NCBI RefSeq assembly: GCF_000020365.1
Contig: NC_012108.1
Location: 4,906,001-4,970,000 of the forward strand
Reading direction: 5' to 3'
Length of the DNA: 64,000 nucleotides
From: Desulforapulum autotrophicum HRM2
GTDB lineage: Bacteria; Desulfobacterota; Desulfobacteria; Desulfobacterales; Desulfobacteraceae
Shown here: piece after piece, positions 1-9,120 of the stretch
Layout of the letters: each line of letters starts with the position of its first letter
Numbering within the stretch: position 1 is the stretch's first letter
The notes under the pieces: generated by a model
Seen by the model: only the letters and a program-made list of their open reading frames with translations
The model's database searches: none
What the model was told of the DNA's origin: nothing
Position numbers and translations under genes: made by a program

Positions 1-17
1 GCAGGCCGACATGGCCG

Positions 18-111
18 TTATATGAAACACCCACCAAAGCATCACTAATGGAGGCGTTTCCAATTTCGTTGTGGCCAGGGCAGATACCATGCTCCGGCCA
101 TGCCGGTTATA
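18..111 (+). repeat. TTATA-bounded palindromic element, copy R1
   Basis: This 94-bp unit starts and ends with TTATA. Inside are a GAAACAC arm and an imperfect GCGTTTC arm, then TTCGTTG, a second hairpin (TGGCC/GGCCA-like) and CCGG before the final TTATA. The same plan recurs at 25671-25763 and 33103-33196. The sequence just left of it (GACATGGCCG before TTATA) resembles the right end of another unit, so R1 may be the second member of a tandem pair cut by the window edge. Confidence 0.75.
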
Positions 112-450
112 GAAAACGCATATGGCAATCTGATTGATCATTACGATTAACAATTGGATTTTCATTTTTTTTTATAAGAGACTCTCGGGCAAAACAGAAA
201 GAGATTTCAATTTTTTTTACGGGCGGGGTGGGCTTCAGGGGCTCAGATGTAAATAATTCCACAAGTATGATGCAGGATTTCAACTCGTATTCAAGGCGTT
301 ATGAAAGGGAGCATATTGGAAGATGTGCCCTTTGATGCAACACAGAAGACGAGCTGAAAGACAAGCAAGATTGAGGAATTATTTATTTCTGAGCCCCTTA
401 ATGCCCAATCCGTCCGTCACGGTTTCAATGACTTTAAAAAAGGAGGAAAC
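112..450. other. Intergenic region with degenerate palindrome-like starts
   Basis: No gene was seen. Directly after the R1 unit the sequence reads GAAAACGCATATGG, close to the left end of the 303-bp A-type element (GAAACGCATGTCG). At about 187 there is TTATAAGAGACTCTC, close to the left end of the B-type element. Neither has a recognisable right end, so they look like decayed relatives. A good ribosome-binding site, AGGAGG, lies at about 441-446, just before the binding-protein gene. Confidence 0.4.
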
Positions 451-1353
451 ATGGAAAAAATGATGGGCGTGGCCGTTGCGGCCTTTTACAGTCTGGCAAT
501 TCTACTTGGAATTACAGGAAACATGGATCATGCCGTTGCCGGGGATGAAAACCTGCTGGAAAAAATCGAAAAATCCGGTGAAGTTCACATGGGATTCCGG
601 GAGGGTTCTGTGCCCTTTGGTTTTATTGATAAGAACGGTTCCTGGGACGGTTTCGGTATTGATCTGGGAACTGAAGTGGTTAAAGACCTGGAAAAAAAGT
701 TCAACAAACCAATCAAGCTGGTCAAGCATCCCATGAATCCCAAAACCCGGATTACCATGGTAACCAACGGCATGGTAGCCATGGGCATCGGCTCTACCAC
801 CATTACCCTGGCCCGGGAAGAAGTGGTGGATTTCAGCCTGCCCTATTTTCTGACGGGTACCCGGCTTCTTGTGCCCAAAGACAGTCCCATTTCCTCTTTT
901 GCCGATATTGGGGGCAAACGGGTGGGCATGGGCTCCGGTTCCACAGCCAATATAAAAGGAATGGACCGGGCCATTGAGCAGGGGCTTGTCAAACCGGCCT
1001 GCAAAAAAGTCCTGTTTGAGGAACACAATAAGGGGTTTCTTGCCCTTCAGCAGGGCAAGATTGATGCCTATTTCACGGATGCCAGCCAACTGGCCGGGAT
1101 GCGGGCCAAGGCCAGAAATCCCCAGGATTGGAAAATCGTTGGCAAATACCTGACCTATGAACCCTATGGATTCATCCTGCCCGAAGGCCAGGGAGAATGG
1201 CGGGACTTTGTCAATGCTTCGTTGATCCACATGATCAAGGACGGCCGATTCGAGGTCTTGTACACCAAATGGTTCGGTCCAGACGGGGTGGTCCCCCTGC
1301 CCATGACCGACGAATACAAGGTGCTTCTCAAATCCTTAAGTTATCCTGAATAG
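451..1353 (+). CDS. Amino-acid ABC transporter substrate-binding protein
   Basis: This is a 300-residue periplasmic binding protein of the SBP_bac_3 (PBPb) family, which delivers polar amino acids to an inner-membrane ABC permease. The N-terminus has a short basic start, a hydrophobic stretch and an AVAG cleavage-like site near residue 30, i.e. a signal peptide. The mature part starts with a typical lysine-rich segment and then GxREGSVPFGF, DGFGIDLG and a central TTITLAREEVVDFSLPY segment, all usual for the family. The ATG has an AGGAGG ribosome-binding site. Two permease genes and an ATPase gene follow on the same strand, so it is the first gene of a four-gene transporter operon. The exact amino acid carried cannot be read from the sequence. 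Confidence 0.9.
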   Translation: MEKMMGVAVAAFYSLAILLGITGNMDHAVAGDENLLEKIEKSGEVHMGFREGSVPFGFIDKNGSWDGFGIDLGTEVVKDLEKKFNKPIKLVKHPMNPKTRITMVTNGMVAMGIGSTTITLAREEVVDFSLPYFLTGTRLLVPKDSPISSFADIGGKRVGMGSGSTANIKGMDRAIEQGLVKPACKKVLFEEHNKGFLALQQGKIDAYFTDASQLAGMRAKARNPQDWKIVGKYLTYEPYGFILPEGQGEWRDFVNASLIHMIKDGRFEVLYTKWFGPDGVVPLPMTDEYKVLLKSLSYPE

Positions 1354-1429
1354 CCATTTCCTTGAACAAAAGGTTCAACAAAAAGCCGGGGCCGACCACG
1401 GATGAACGCCCCGGCTGCACAGGAGTATT

Positions 1430-2152
1430 TTGCTAAACTATACCTTTGACTGGTCCGTACTCTGGCGGCAGCCCTACGGCGCCATGATGCTCTCGGGAAT
1501 CTGGACGACTTTAACTCTTTCCCTGGCTGCCTGGTGCGTGGCCGTGGTCCTGGGAATCGGGGTGGCTGCCTGCCGGGTGTTTCACAACAAATGTCTTCGA
1601 GCCTTGGGGCTTGGATACGTCCTGGTGTTTAGAAATATTCCGTTCCTGGTTCAGTTGTTTTTCTGGTATTTTGCGGCCCCGCTGCTCTTGCCCCGTTCTA
1701 TCCAGGACTGGATGTATGACACTGTTCCGGAGTATGCCTTCTGGTGCGGGGCCACAGGACTTGGCATGTACACGGCCTCAAGGGTGGCCGAACAATTCCG
1801 GGCAGGGTTTCTTGCCATTTCAGAGGATCAGTACCGGGCTGCCTATGCCACGGGCTTAAGGCCGGCCCAGGTATACGGTTACGTAATTTTGCCCTACGCT
1901 TTCAGGATCATCATCCCGGCGTTTACCACAGAGTTTCTCACCTGTTTTAAAAATTCTGCCCTGACCATGACCATCGGTGTCATGGAGATCACCCATACGG
2001 CTTATATCATTGATTCCTTTACCTGGCACGGTCTGGAAACCACAACGGCCGCCAGCCTTTGCTACCTGACCATTGCCCAGGGCGTGGCCCTGGTGATGTG
2101 GCGCATCGAAAAATGGACGACGATTCCAGGCCTGATCCGGCGGGGGGGATGA
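1430..2152 (+). CDS. Amino-acid ABC transporter permease (HisM/GlnP type), first subunit
   Basis: A 240-residue inner-membrane protein with about five hydrophobic segments and the BPD_transp_1 domain of polar amino-acid permeases. The EAA-like loop (QYRAAYATGLRPAQVYGYVILP) is the contact site for the ATPase. The best start is TTG at 1430, because AGGAG sits four bases upstream and no in-frame ATG gives a full first membrane segment. It follows the binding-protein gene after a short gap and is separated from the next permease by a single base, which points to co-translation. Confidence 0.9.
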   Translation: MLNYTFDWSVLWRQPYGAMMLSGIWTTLTLSLAAWCVAVVLGIGVAACRVFHNKCLRALGLGYVLVFRNIPFLVQLFFWYFAAPLLLPRSIQDWMYDTVPEYAFWCGATGLGMYTASRVAEQFRAGFLAISEDQYRAAYATGLRPAQVYGYVILPYAFRIIIPAFTTEFLTCFKNSALTMTIGVMEITHTAYIIDSFTWHGLETTTAASLCYLTIAQGVALVMWRIEKWTTIPGLIRRGG

Positions 2153-2153
2153 T

Positions 2154-2819
2154 ATGGACGTTTCCGTTATTTATGACAACCTGGGGTATATGGCCGGCGG
2201 GCTGTGGTTGACCTTTGAAATAGCGGTCATGGCCATCACAGGCGGCCTTGTCTGGGGAATCCTTTTGGGTCTTGGCCGGCTTTCCTCCATCCGGCTGGTC
2301 TATTATCCGGCCAGTATCTATATTCATTTTTTCCGGGGAATTCCATTGATCCTGGTGATTTTCTGGATTTATTTTCTGGTCCCGGTGTTCCTGGGTCGAT
2401 CCCTGGGGGAACTGCCTGCAGTGGTCCTCTCGTTTATCCTGTATGAAGCCGCCTATTTTGCCGAAATCATCCGGGCGGGCATTCAGGCAGTCCCTGTTGG
2501 CCAGAAAAGGGCAGGCCTTGCAACGGGACTTCGGCCCTGGGACCTGACCGTTCATGTGATCCTGCCCCAGGCCTTGAGCAAAATGGTTCCGGCCCTCATC
2601 ACCCATTGCGTGGTGGTTTTCCAGGACACTTCCCTGGCCTATGTCATCGGGCTTCGGGAGTTCCTGCGCCGGGTCAATCTGGTGGATGCCCGGGAAGCCC
2701 GATCCGTTGAACTCTACTTGTTTGCAGCATGTGTTTATTTTATCATATGCACCTTGGGATCGTTCCTGGGTCATTACCTGGAACACCGGTCCAAGGCAAA
2801 GGAAGCTTCTTATGATTGA
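2154..2819 (+). CDS. Amino-acid ABC transporter permease (HisQ/GlnP type), second subunit
   Basis: A 221-residue membrane protein of the same BPD_transp_1 family as its neighbour, with which it should form the heterodimeric pore. It has an N-terminal hydrophobic segment with [23 protein letters not shown], and the EAA loop ([22 protein letters not shown]). The start overlaps the upstream stop region (TGATATG) and its own 3' end overlaps the ATPase start by 8 bp. Confidence 0.9.
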   Translation: MDVSVIYDNLGYMAGGLWLTFEIAVMAITGGLVWGILLGLGRLSSIRLVYYPASIYIHFFRGIPLILVIFWIYFLVPVFLGRSLGELPAVVLSFILYEAAYFAEIIRAGIQAVPVGQKRAGLATGLRPWDLTVHVILPQALSKMVPALITHCVVVFQDTSLAYVIGLREFLRRVNLVDAREARSVELYLFAACVYFIICTLGSFLGHYLEHRSKAKEASYD

Positions 2820-3558
2820 AATCAAGAATCTTGGTCTGACATACGGCAGCTACCAGGCCCTTGCCCATGTGTCTGTCACTATTGAAGCAGGCACAACCCT
2901 GGTCATCTGCGGTCCAAGCGGATCGGGAAAATCCACATTGCTTCGGTGCATCAACGGCCTGGAACGATACCAATCCGGTGAAATCTTTGTGGACAAGGTC
3001 CCTGTCCAGGGCAGGGATACGGATATCTATGCCCTGCGTTCGCGCATCGGCATGGTATTCCAGCATTTTGAGCTGTATCCCCACAAGACTGTACTGGACA
3101 ACCTCACCCTTGCCCCTGTGAAGGTTAAAAAGATGTCCCGGGTCAAGGCCCGGGAAAAGGCGCTGGCCCTGCTGGACCAGGTGGGTATCGCGGATCAAGC
3201 CCTCAAATACCCGGCCACGCTTTCGGGCGGCCAGCAGCAGCGGGCCGCCATTGCCCGCGCTTTGGCCATGGAACCTGAGGTAATGCTCTTTGACGAACCC
3301 ACATCGGCCCTGGATCCGGAAATGATTAAAGAAGTCCTTGGAGTCATTGCCAGCCTGTCCCGGTCCGGCATGACCATGGTGGTGGTCACCCATGAAATGG
3401 GGTTTGCGCGCAGGGCCGCAGATGAAATTGTGTTTATGGACCAGGGCCGGATTGTGGAAAAGAATAATGCCCGGGACTTTTTTTCCCACCCGGTTCATGA
3501 ACGGACCCGGCAGTTCCTGGGTAAGGTGATGCACGAACCGTTTGATGGAATCGGATAA
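2812..3558 (+). CDS. Amino-acid ABC transporter ATP-binding protein (GlnQ/HisP type)
   Basis: A 248-residue ABC ATPase that powers the upstream permease pair. Visible motifs are Walker [10 protein letters not shown] (residues 34-42), Q-loop [12 protein letters not shown], signature LSGGQQQR, Walker [14 protein letters not shown] and H-loop VVVTHEM. I chose the ATG at 2812, inside the end of the permease gene, because MIEIKNL is the normal start of the family. The frame is open further upstream, but that stretch only shadows the permease. It is the last gene of the transporter operon. Confidence 0.92.
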   Translation: MIEIKNLGLTYGSYQALAHVSVTIEAGTTLVICGPSGSGKSTLLRCINGLERYQSGEIFVDKVPVQGRDTDIYALRSRIGMVFQHFELYPHKTVLDNLTLAPVKVKKMSRVKAREKALALLDQVGIADQALKYPATLSGGQQQRAAIARALAMEPEVMLFDEPTSALDPEMIKEVLGVIASLSRSGMTMVVVTHEMGFARRAADEIVFMDQGRIVEKNNARDFFSHPVHERTRQFLGKVMHEPFDGIG

Positions 3559-3644
3559 AAAGAAATAGCCAATTGCTGGGTTTCATTCTTCAACCCGATA
3601 TAGGGCTTGTCCACAACAAAGATTGAAATTTAAGGAGCAAAAAA

Positions 3645-4469
3645 ATGAAACCAAAACTTGAGATCAGCGTATTATGTGAAGACCAGGTAATGATGGGATT
3701 CAAGGACCGGATTTTCAAAGGGGCCCATGGCCTCTCCCTGTTCATCCGGGCTGAGCAGAACATCCTTTTTGATACCGGTCCCTCGGATGTATTCCTTGAC
3801 AATGCAGCCCTCCTGGGTCTGGACCTTGACGCCCTGGAATGGATCGCCCTAAGCCACGGTCACTGGGACCATGCCGACGGTCTTGCCTTTCTGGCAGGTC
3901 AGATCAAAAAAACAAAACTGATTGCCCACCCGGCCGTATTTACGGACCGGCACAAGCCCACCGGGGAATTCAACGGCATGTCCCTTTCCAGAGAGGCACT
4001 TGAGGCCTCCTTTGACTTGGAATTATCTGAAGGCCCCAGGCAGTTGACACCCACCGTTTATTTCCTGGGCCAGGTCCCCCGGTCCAATGGGTTTGAATCG
4101 GTGTCCACCCAATTTTACCAGCTTGTGAATGGGAAACAGGCCCCGGATTTTCTTGAAGATGATACTGCCCTGGCCGTTAAAACCGATCAGGGCTGCGTGG
4201 TCATTGCCGGATGCGCCCATGCTGGAATATGCAATATCTGTGAACATGCCAAAGCCGTGACCGGGCAGGACCGGATTCACATGGTCATGGGTGGGTTCCA
4301 TCTCCTGGGGTCCGAAGATCAGCTAAGTCGGACCGTTGAATATTTTAAGGCCCATCCTGTGGACCGTCTGCTACCCATGCACTGTACGGGTTTTGACGCC
4401 CTGTGCCGGTTTCACCGGGAACTGGGAGCTGAAAAGATTGCTACAGGCCAGACCATATGCATAGCCTAA
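3645..4469 (+). CDS. Metallo-beta-lactamase-fold hydrolase, COG1237-like
   Basis: A 274-residue cytoplasmic MBL-fold protein. DTG at residues 43-45 is followed by the metal-binding motif SHGHWDH (residues 70-76). Further metal ligands probably lie in GCAHAGICN and the MGGFHLLG segment, and the C-terminal MHCTGFDA closes the site. The overall pattern matches COG1237, which includes archaeal beta-RFAP-synthase-like proteins; the substrate of the bacterial members is not established. AAGGAG precedes the ATG. It lies 86 bp after the ABC transporter on the same strand and may or may not be co-transcribed with it. Confidence 0.8.
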   Translation: MKPKLEISVLCEDQVMMGFKDRIFKGAHGLSLFIRAEQNILFDTGPSDVFLDNAALLGLDLDALEWIALSHGHWDHADGLAFLAGQIKKTKLIAHPAVFTDRHKPTGEFNGMSLSREALEASFDLELSEGPRQLTPTVYFLGQVPRSNGFESVSTQFYQLVNGKQAPDFLEDDTALAVKTDQGCVVIAGCAHAGICNICEHAKAVTGQDRIHMVMGGFHLLGSEDQLSRTVEYFKAHPVDRLLPMHCTGFDALCRFHRELGAEKIATGQTICIA

Positions 4470-4560
4470 ATCAAATTTAGAGAAGTCTAACTGTGGTTGA
4501 TAAGCCATATTATCACCAAAAAATATTTGGCTGAACATCAAGTGGCGGCCGTTGCAGCAT

Positions 4561-4743
4561 TTATGGGACAGCGAGCACTGCACAATTGCAAAGATCATCA
4601 CTTTCAAAAGCAGTCATGTCACCTGCTTTCAATCCCGGTACAGGAAACAGCCGAACGGTTAAGGGCTTGTTCAAACGATATGCCATGGTACCGGTATCTC
4701 TCATGAGGGCTGAAATTTTGTCCATGGGTGTATCACCTGGTAT
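4561..4743 (-). pseudogene. DUF711 protein gene, 3' fragment cut off by IS66
   Basis: Reading the minus strand downward from the IS66 boundary gives an open frame that begins GDTPMDKISALMRDTG and ends in AVLAVP and a TAA at 4561. It joins in frame to the end of the 7234-8318 fragment (LDTVPIPG) once the element and one copy of its 8-bp duplication are removed. This supplies the expected C-terminus of a DUF711 (UPF0210) protein. The fragment has no start of its own. Confidence 0.85.
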
Positions 4744-4783
4744 GTAAGCGCTCTATAAACCGCACCTTGTCAGCACAGGCAAA

Positions 4784-6385
4784 TTATGAGATTTTAGGTG
4801 GGCCTGAGAGTTGGGACGGTGTCAGATACTGTGGCAACAAGGCTTTATAATCTGCCTCAGTCATGGCCTGGGGAAGATTTTCAAAAAGGAAGCGAAGATA
4901 CCAATATGGCTCAAGGCCATTTGCTTTGGCAGTTTCAATAAGGCTGTAGATTCCTGCACTGGCGGTTGCTCCCTCTGGTGCTCCCGAAAATAACCAATTT
5001 TTTCGACCTATCGTAAAGGGCCTGATGCTGTTTTCAGCCATATTGTTGTCAGGGGTTACATGACTCGTTTCGACATATACAATGAGTCTGTGCCACTGAT
5101 TTAAGGCGTAGCCAATAGCTTTTCCCAATAAACTTTTGGGTGGAACCTCTTCAATTTTGACATCCAACCAGCGTTTGAATTCATCCAGTACCGGTTTGGC
5201 CTTTGCCTGTCGTTCCTGGACAAGGTCTTCACCGGTTAACTCGATCAGTTTAGCTTCTTTTTCAATTCTATAGAGCTTCCGGATGTATTTCAGCGCCTGA
5301 TCGGCAGCACCAGCTCTGGGTTTGCCATTCTTATTTGTTCCACCAGCCTTAACGACATCCATGAATTTACGGCGTGCATGTGCCCAGCACCCCATGTGAG
5401 AGATATTTGACTCATTATCCAGAAAGCCATAGCCAGAATACCCATCTGTCTGAACAACACCTGTATATCCCTGCAAAAACGCAACAGCAGCATCACCTGC
5501 ACGGGTGGGGTGGTATTCAAAAAGGAGACCGGGATGCTCATGGGACCCTCCTCGAAATACCCACATATAGGATTTAGTTGTGTTCTTTTTTCCAGGCTCG
5601 TTGAGAACCTGGACCGGAGTCTCGTCGATCTGGATTAATGGTCCCGAAAGGATTTCGTTTTTGAGCATTGCAAAAAGTATTTCACAACTTTCGCATATTT
5701 TTTGTGCCCAGTTGCACATGGTTGCCCTGGAGATCTTTACCCCGATTCTCAGAAATTGCTTTTCCTGACGATAAAAGGGTAAAGCATCGACAAATTTGGC
5801 AGTTATAACAAAGGCAATCAGGCCCGGCGTTCCAATACATTTGGGAATAATCTGTTCAGGGAGCCGTGCAATGGCAACTGTGGGACCATCGCTTTCAACC
5901 CCTTCACACTTTTTACAGGCATATTTAGGACGGACGTTGCGAATGACCTGGATTTTTGAAGGAACAATATCGAGTTGCTCAGATACTTCTTCTCCAATGC
6001 ATGTTTTCAAACAACCGCATTTACAAAGCTTTTCGGCCTCATCTATATCATGGATAACCTCTATCCGGGGAAGGTCCTCAGGGATGGGCTTGCGTCCACG
6101 CTTTTTGCGTTTGTGGCTTGGAACAACAATTTCATCGTCCTCTTCAGGCTCTTCTACTATCGAAAAATTTTCTTCCGGTAGATCAAACAGAGAGAGTTGT
6201 TTGTCGTCAACTGGCTTCTTTTCACTTTTACGGCCAAAGAGTTTGTCTTTAAGACAACGAATTTGTTCATTAAGGATGTCGATTTCAGATAAATATTCTT
6301 TTTCCTTTCTTAAGTAGGAATCGATTATTTTCTGTAATTCATTAACCTTTTCAGAGGCTATGTTGGCTTCGATAATCATGCGCAC
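4784..6385 (-). CDS. tnpC: IS66 transposase TnpC
   Basis: A 533-residue DDE transposase of IS66. In order it has an N-terminal coiled-coil segment (SEKVNELQKIIDSYLRKEKE), a basic linker (KRKKRGRKPIPEDLP), a zinc-finger-like region with CKCGC and CKKC, and the catalytic core with QIDETPVQVL and VQTDGYSGY. The C-terminal NMAENSIRPFTIGRKNWLFS block ends in the IS66 C-terminal domain. Length and motifs fit an intact enzyme. It is the last gene of the tnpA-tnpB-tnpC operon. Confidence 0.93.
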   Translation of the reverse strand: MRMIIEANIASEKVNELQKIIDSYLRKEKEYLSEIDILNEQIRCLKDKLFGRKSEKKPVDDKQLSLFDLPEENFSIVEEPEEDDEIVVPSHKRKKRGRKPIPEDLPRIEVIHDIDEAEKLCKCGCLKTCIGEEVSEQLDIVPSKIQVIRNVRPKYACKKCEGVESDGPTVAIARLPEQIIPKCIGTPGLIAFVITAKFVDALPFYRQEKQFLRIGVKISRATMCNWAQKICESCEILFAMLKNEILSGPLIQIDETPVQVLNEPGKKNTTKSYMWVFRGGSHEHPGLLFEYHPTRAGDAAVAFLQGYTGVVQTDGYSGYGFLDNESNISHMGCWAHARRKFMDVVKAGGTNKNGKPRAGAADQALKYIRKLYRIEKEAKLIELTGEDLVQERQAKAKPVLDEFKRWLDVKIEEVPPKSLLGKAIGYALNQWHRLIVYVETSHVTPDNNMAENSIRPFTIGRKNWLFSGAPEGATASAGIYSLIETAKANGLEPYWYLRFLFENLPQAMTEADYKALLPQYLTPSQLSGPPKIS

Positions 6386-6423
6386 AACATAGCATAAAGA
6401 GCTGAAATTTTAAACCTTTATTA

Positions 6424-6780
6424 TCAATAAAGTGTCGAATATTTCAAGGAATTGTGGGCCTCTTTCTGATAAATATTGAGGCCATCCATCAACCAGGTGA
6501 GTTCACGTTTCTCAATGGTCATGATCTCCTCTTTGGAAGTTGGCCATTTAAAGAAATGTTTCTCCAGCCTTTTGTGCCACAGGCAAAAACCATTCCTGTC
6601 CCAATAAAGGATTTTAATCATATTGCGTTTTCGATTGCAAAAAACAAACAGATGGCCGGAAAAGGGGTCAAGTTCCAGACGTTCACTTACCAGGATCGAC
6701 AAACCGTCAATGGATTTACGCATGTCGGTAATGCCCATGGCCAGGTAGACCCGAATGTTGGATGAGGTCAAAAACATCAC
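6424..6780 (-). CDS. tnpB: IS66 accessory protein TnpB
   Basis: A 118-residue protein with the conserved IS66 Orf2 pattern: DMRKSIDGLSILV near the start, DPFSGHLFVFCNRKR and KILYWDRNGFCLWHKRLE. It is needed for IS66 transposition, but its exact biochemical role is not settled. Its start overlaps the end of tnpA by 4 bp. Confidence 0.93.
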   Translation of the reverse strand: MMFLTSSNIRVYLAMGITDMRKSIDGLSILVSERLELDPFSGHLFVFCNRKRNMIKILYWDRNGFCLWHKRLEKHFFKWPTSKEEIMTIEKRELTWLMDGLNIYQKEAHNSLKYSTLY

Positions 6781-7142
6781 ATTCCCTTTAAGGTCAAAAT
6801 AACCTTCTCAAGAGTCACCGGTGAAAAATCATCCAGAACTTCAATGGTAAATTCAGAGTTCATAGTGATTCGAAGAGAAGGATTGCCAGTTTGCTGAAAC
6901 AGCCGAGTTGATTTAACAGGCACTGAAGGAATCTGAACAAATTCCAAAGGTAAATTTTCTTTGCGAAACCTACGTTTCCAGTATCTGAAACGGGGTATAT
7001 TTAAATCGTTTCTTCTGCAATATTCCGCCTGGCTTAATCCTGATGGGGACCAGGACGCTATATGGGACTTCCAAAACTGTTTACGTTCATCATCAGAAAT
7101 CGATTGCTCTATCGTATCCTGCACCTGTAAAGTTCCCGTCAT
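6777..7142 (-). CDS. tnpA: IS66 accessory protein TnpA
   Basis: A 121-residue protein with a helix-turn-helix-like N-terminal half (WKSHIASWSPSGLSQAEYCRRNDL followed by an RFRYWKRRF basic segment), as in IS66 Orf1 proteins that bind the element ends. It is the first gene of the IS66 operon, and its start lies 92 bp inside the right inverted repeat. Confidence 0.88.
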   Translation of the reverse strand: MTGTLQVQDTIEQSISDDERKQFWKSHIASWSPSGLSQAEYCRRNDLNIPRFRYWKRRFRKENLPLEFVQIPSVPVKSTRLFQQTGNPSLRITMNSEFTIEVLDDFSPVTLEKVILTLKGM

Positions 7143-7233
7143 AATTGAATAAGCCTCCTGCTGTAGTGTGAAAGTTGGCTTAATATGCCACGGGTGGGCA
7201 GGCTTTAAAAGATGGGGTTTATAGAGCGCTTAC

Positions 7234-8318
7234 CCTGGTATTGGCACCGTATCCAGGCCAATGCCACAAACCGAGCTGTAAGTTAACAGCGACCGGATAT
7301 CAAAATTTGAGCGAATGGTTCCTTGAGCAAGTCCTGTATCTTCTGTTAAAGCAAGCATGAGCCCTGAAAAACCAACAAGTTCGACATCTTTAATGGATTT
7401 GAAAACTTTTGTTAATAATGATGATGCTTCAACCGTACCAGATGATCCGAAATACGCAATACCCATTTGTTCATAAACCGCTACCATACTTGCACAATTT
7501 TTAGAAGGCGCTGCTGAACTGTCAAAACCAGAAAAAGTGAAAGTCTTATCAACATTTGCCTGGTCAATTATCTTTTTGATTGTTGATATATGATATTGAA
7601 GCGCTTTGCTCATAACATCATAATATCCCTTAAATAAGGTATTATGATTATGGGTATCAATGCTTTGGTTAAATTCCTTAAGTACGCTGACAAGTAAATC
7701 TGGTGTTTCAAGGCCAACGACAAAGCAGTTACCAAGCTCTTTTCTGTGATAACTTGCCGGGAAGTAAGGTATCAGAGGATCGCAATTGAAATTTACAGTG
7801 AAGTTAAAGTTCCCCTCTCCTCTTGGCGTAATTTTACTTATTTTCACAACGGCCTCAGATGCCTGCTGAATTAATTCGTTGTTAAGAATACCATAATCAT
7901 CTAAATTGACATTCACACACACGTTGCACAGATCCCCAAATTCCTTGACCAATTCAGGCAGCATCTCAATTTCACGCTTGGTCCTGGCTTCTCCAATGGC
8001 AAACCGGATTCGTATTCCAGACATATCCGAAGAATCTAATAGATTACTCAGATAGGCCAGGTCTTTTCTTGCACTCTCTATATTTTCAGTGTTCAGATAC
8101 TCACCAAACGGATTGGTAACAATCCTTATAGACTGAACGATATAGTCATTTTTATTAAATTCTTTTGATAAATCCAAACAAAAATGAGAGGCCTTAAGGA
8201 CTTCTTTTCTCCAGCTTTCTTTGCCCTTATCCAATGATAAAAAAGTGGTTATTGTTCTAATTCTACAAAGATCTTTATTTTTATAACTCAATTTAATAGT
8301 CCTTTCTGAAAGCTCCAA
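7234..8318 (-). pseudogene. DUF711 (UPF0210) protein gene, 5' fragment cut off by IS66
   Basis: About 360 residues of a DUF711 protein, from RIRTITTFLSL near the N-terminus to GFSGLMLAL and VCGIGLDTVPIPG at the IS66 boundary. DUF711 proteins are cytoplasmic and of unknown function. The frame can begin at TTG 8318, but the TTG at 8291 is preceded by AGAAAGGA at good spacing and is a better start. The missing end of about 60 residues is found intact at 4561-4743, so the gene was whole until the insertion. The truncated product is unlikely to be functional. Confidence 0.85.
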
Positions 8319-8464
8319 AATTCACCCCCTGCTCATAAAGGGCTTTAAAGTTGATCCTCTGCCTGCGTATCATGACAAGATCACCAAGGGGCAGGATATA
8401 TTGCAGCAATAGGGGGCTATGCAGGTTTGATGGGCACGGCCTTTTTTTTTAATTAACTGCTATA

Positions 8465-8932
8465 TTACAACATTCGCCTGACAGCCATCATTCGTTCTCC
8501 TTTTTCCGGGTCAGACAACTCATTCCATGGGGTATTAAAAAACGGGTCAAAGGAGTGGGGGTTCTCCTCCAGTTCAAGGTCCAGCCATGCCATGGGATTA
8601 AACCTCCCATCGGCACCTTCCTGGCCTGAACGGGCTGCCGCGTCCATGAGATATTCCATCAAGCCTGCTGTATCATTCTGTTTTTTCTCTTCCGCTTTCG
8701 GGGAAAAGGGGTTGTAGCCTGGCTCTTTAGATAAGGTTGCCCAACCCCCAAGGATATCCGGCCTATAGACTTTTTCAGCCCAGTCATGGGGTTCAAATTC
8801 TTCAATGGCAACAGAAACAGCTGCATCTTTGCAGTCTATGGCTTCAACAACACTTTTCACGATTTTTTCGGTCAGATCTTTTTTCTGCTGTGCAGATTTC
8901 CCGGCATACAGTTTTACTATGAGATGTGGCAT
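8465..8932 (-). CDS. 4-oxalocrotonate tautomerase-family protein with C-terminal extension
   Basis: Starting at the ATG at 8932, the protein opens with MPHLIVKLYAGKSAQQKK, the conserved tautomerase start. Removal of Met exposes the catalytic Pro1. The first 60 or so residues match a 4-OT subunit. The remaining 95 (WATLSKEPGYNPF through PWNELSDPEKGERMMAVRRML) are an extension I do not recognise. A longer frame starts at 9031, but it would bury the catalytic proline, so I prefer the internal start. The substrate is unknown. No operon partner is visible. Confidence 0.75.
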   Translation of the reverse strand: MPHLIVKLYAGKSAQQKKDLTEKIVKSVVEAIDCKDAAVSVAIEEFEPHDWAEKVYRPDILGGWATLSKEPGYNPFSPKAEEKKQNDTAGLMEYLMDAAARSGQEGADGRFNPMAWLDLELEENPHSFDPFFNTPWNELSDPEKGERMMAVRRML

Positions 8933-9120
8933 GAAATCATTTAATCCTTGTTTTGTTTTAAGTTTACCGGCCCAACCCGTTGCCCTGGGTCTATTCCTTT
9001 TTTGCGTTCTGTACGCTCCATTCTCACTCAAAAATTAAAATACTACAACCGAATTACAGCAGTTACAGGTCTGACAACTTAATCAACATTCACCCTTTTC
9101 TTCTTCAGAAAGGCCACACA

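Larger units (their letters stand above)
4744..7233 (-). mobile_element. Complete IS66-family insertion sequence
   Basis: The element is 2490 bp. Its ends are perfect inverted repeats of at least 18 bp: GTAAGCGCTCTATAAACC at 4744-4761 and its complement at 7216-7233. It is flanked on both sides by the identical 8-mer CCTGGTAT (4736-4743 and 7234-7241), the target duplication length typical of IS66. It encodes TnpA, TnpB and TnpC, all apparently intact and on the minus strand, so it may still be able to move. It interrupts a DUF711 gene. Confidence 0.95.

Noticed and set aside
2641-2811. N-terminal extension of the amino-acid transporter ATPase
   Set aside because: The open frame shadows the end of the permease gene in another frame. 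The ATPase family starts at the ATG at 2812.
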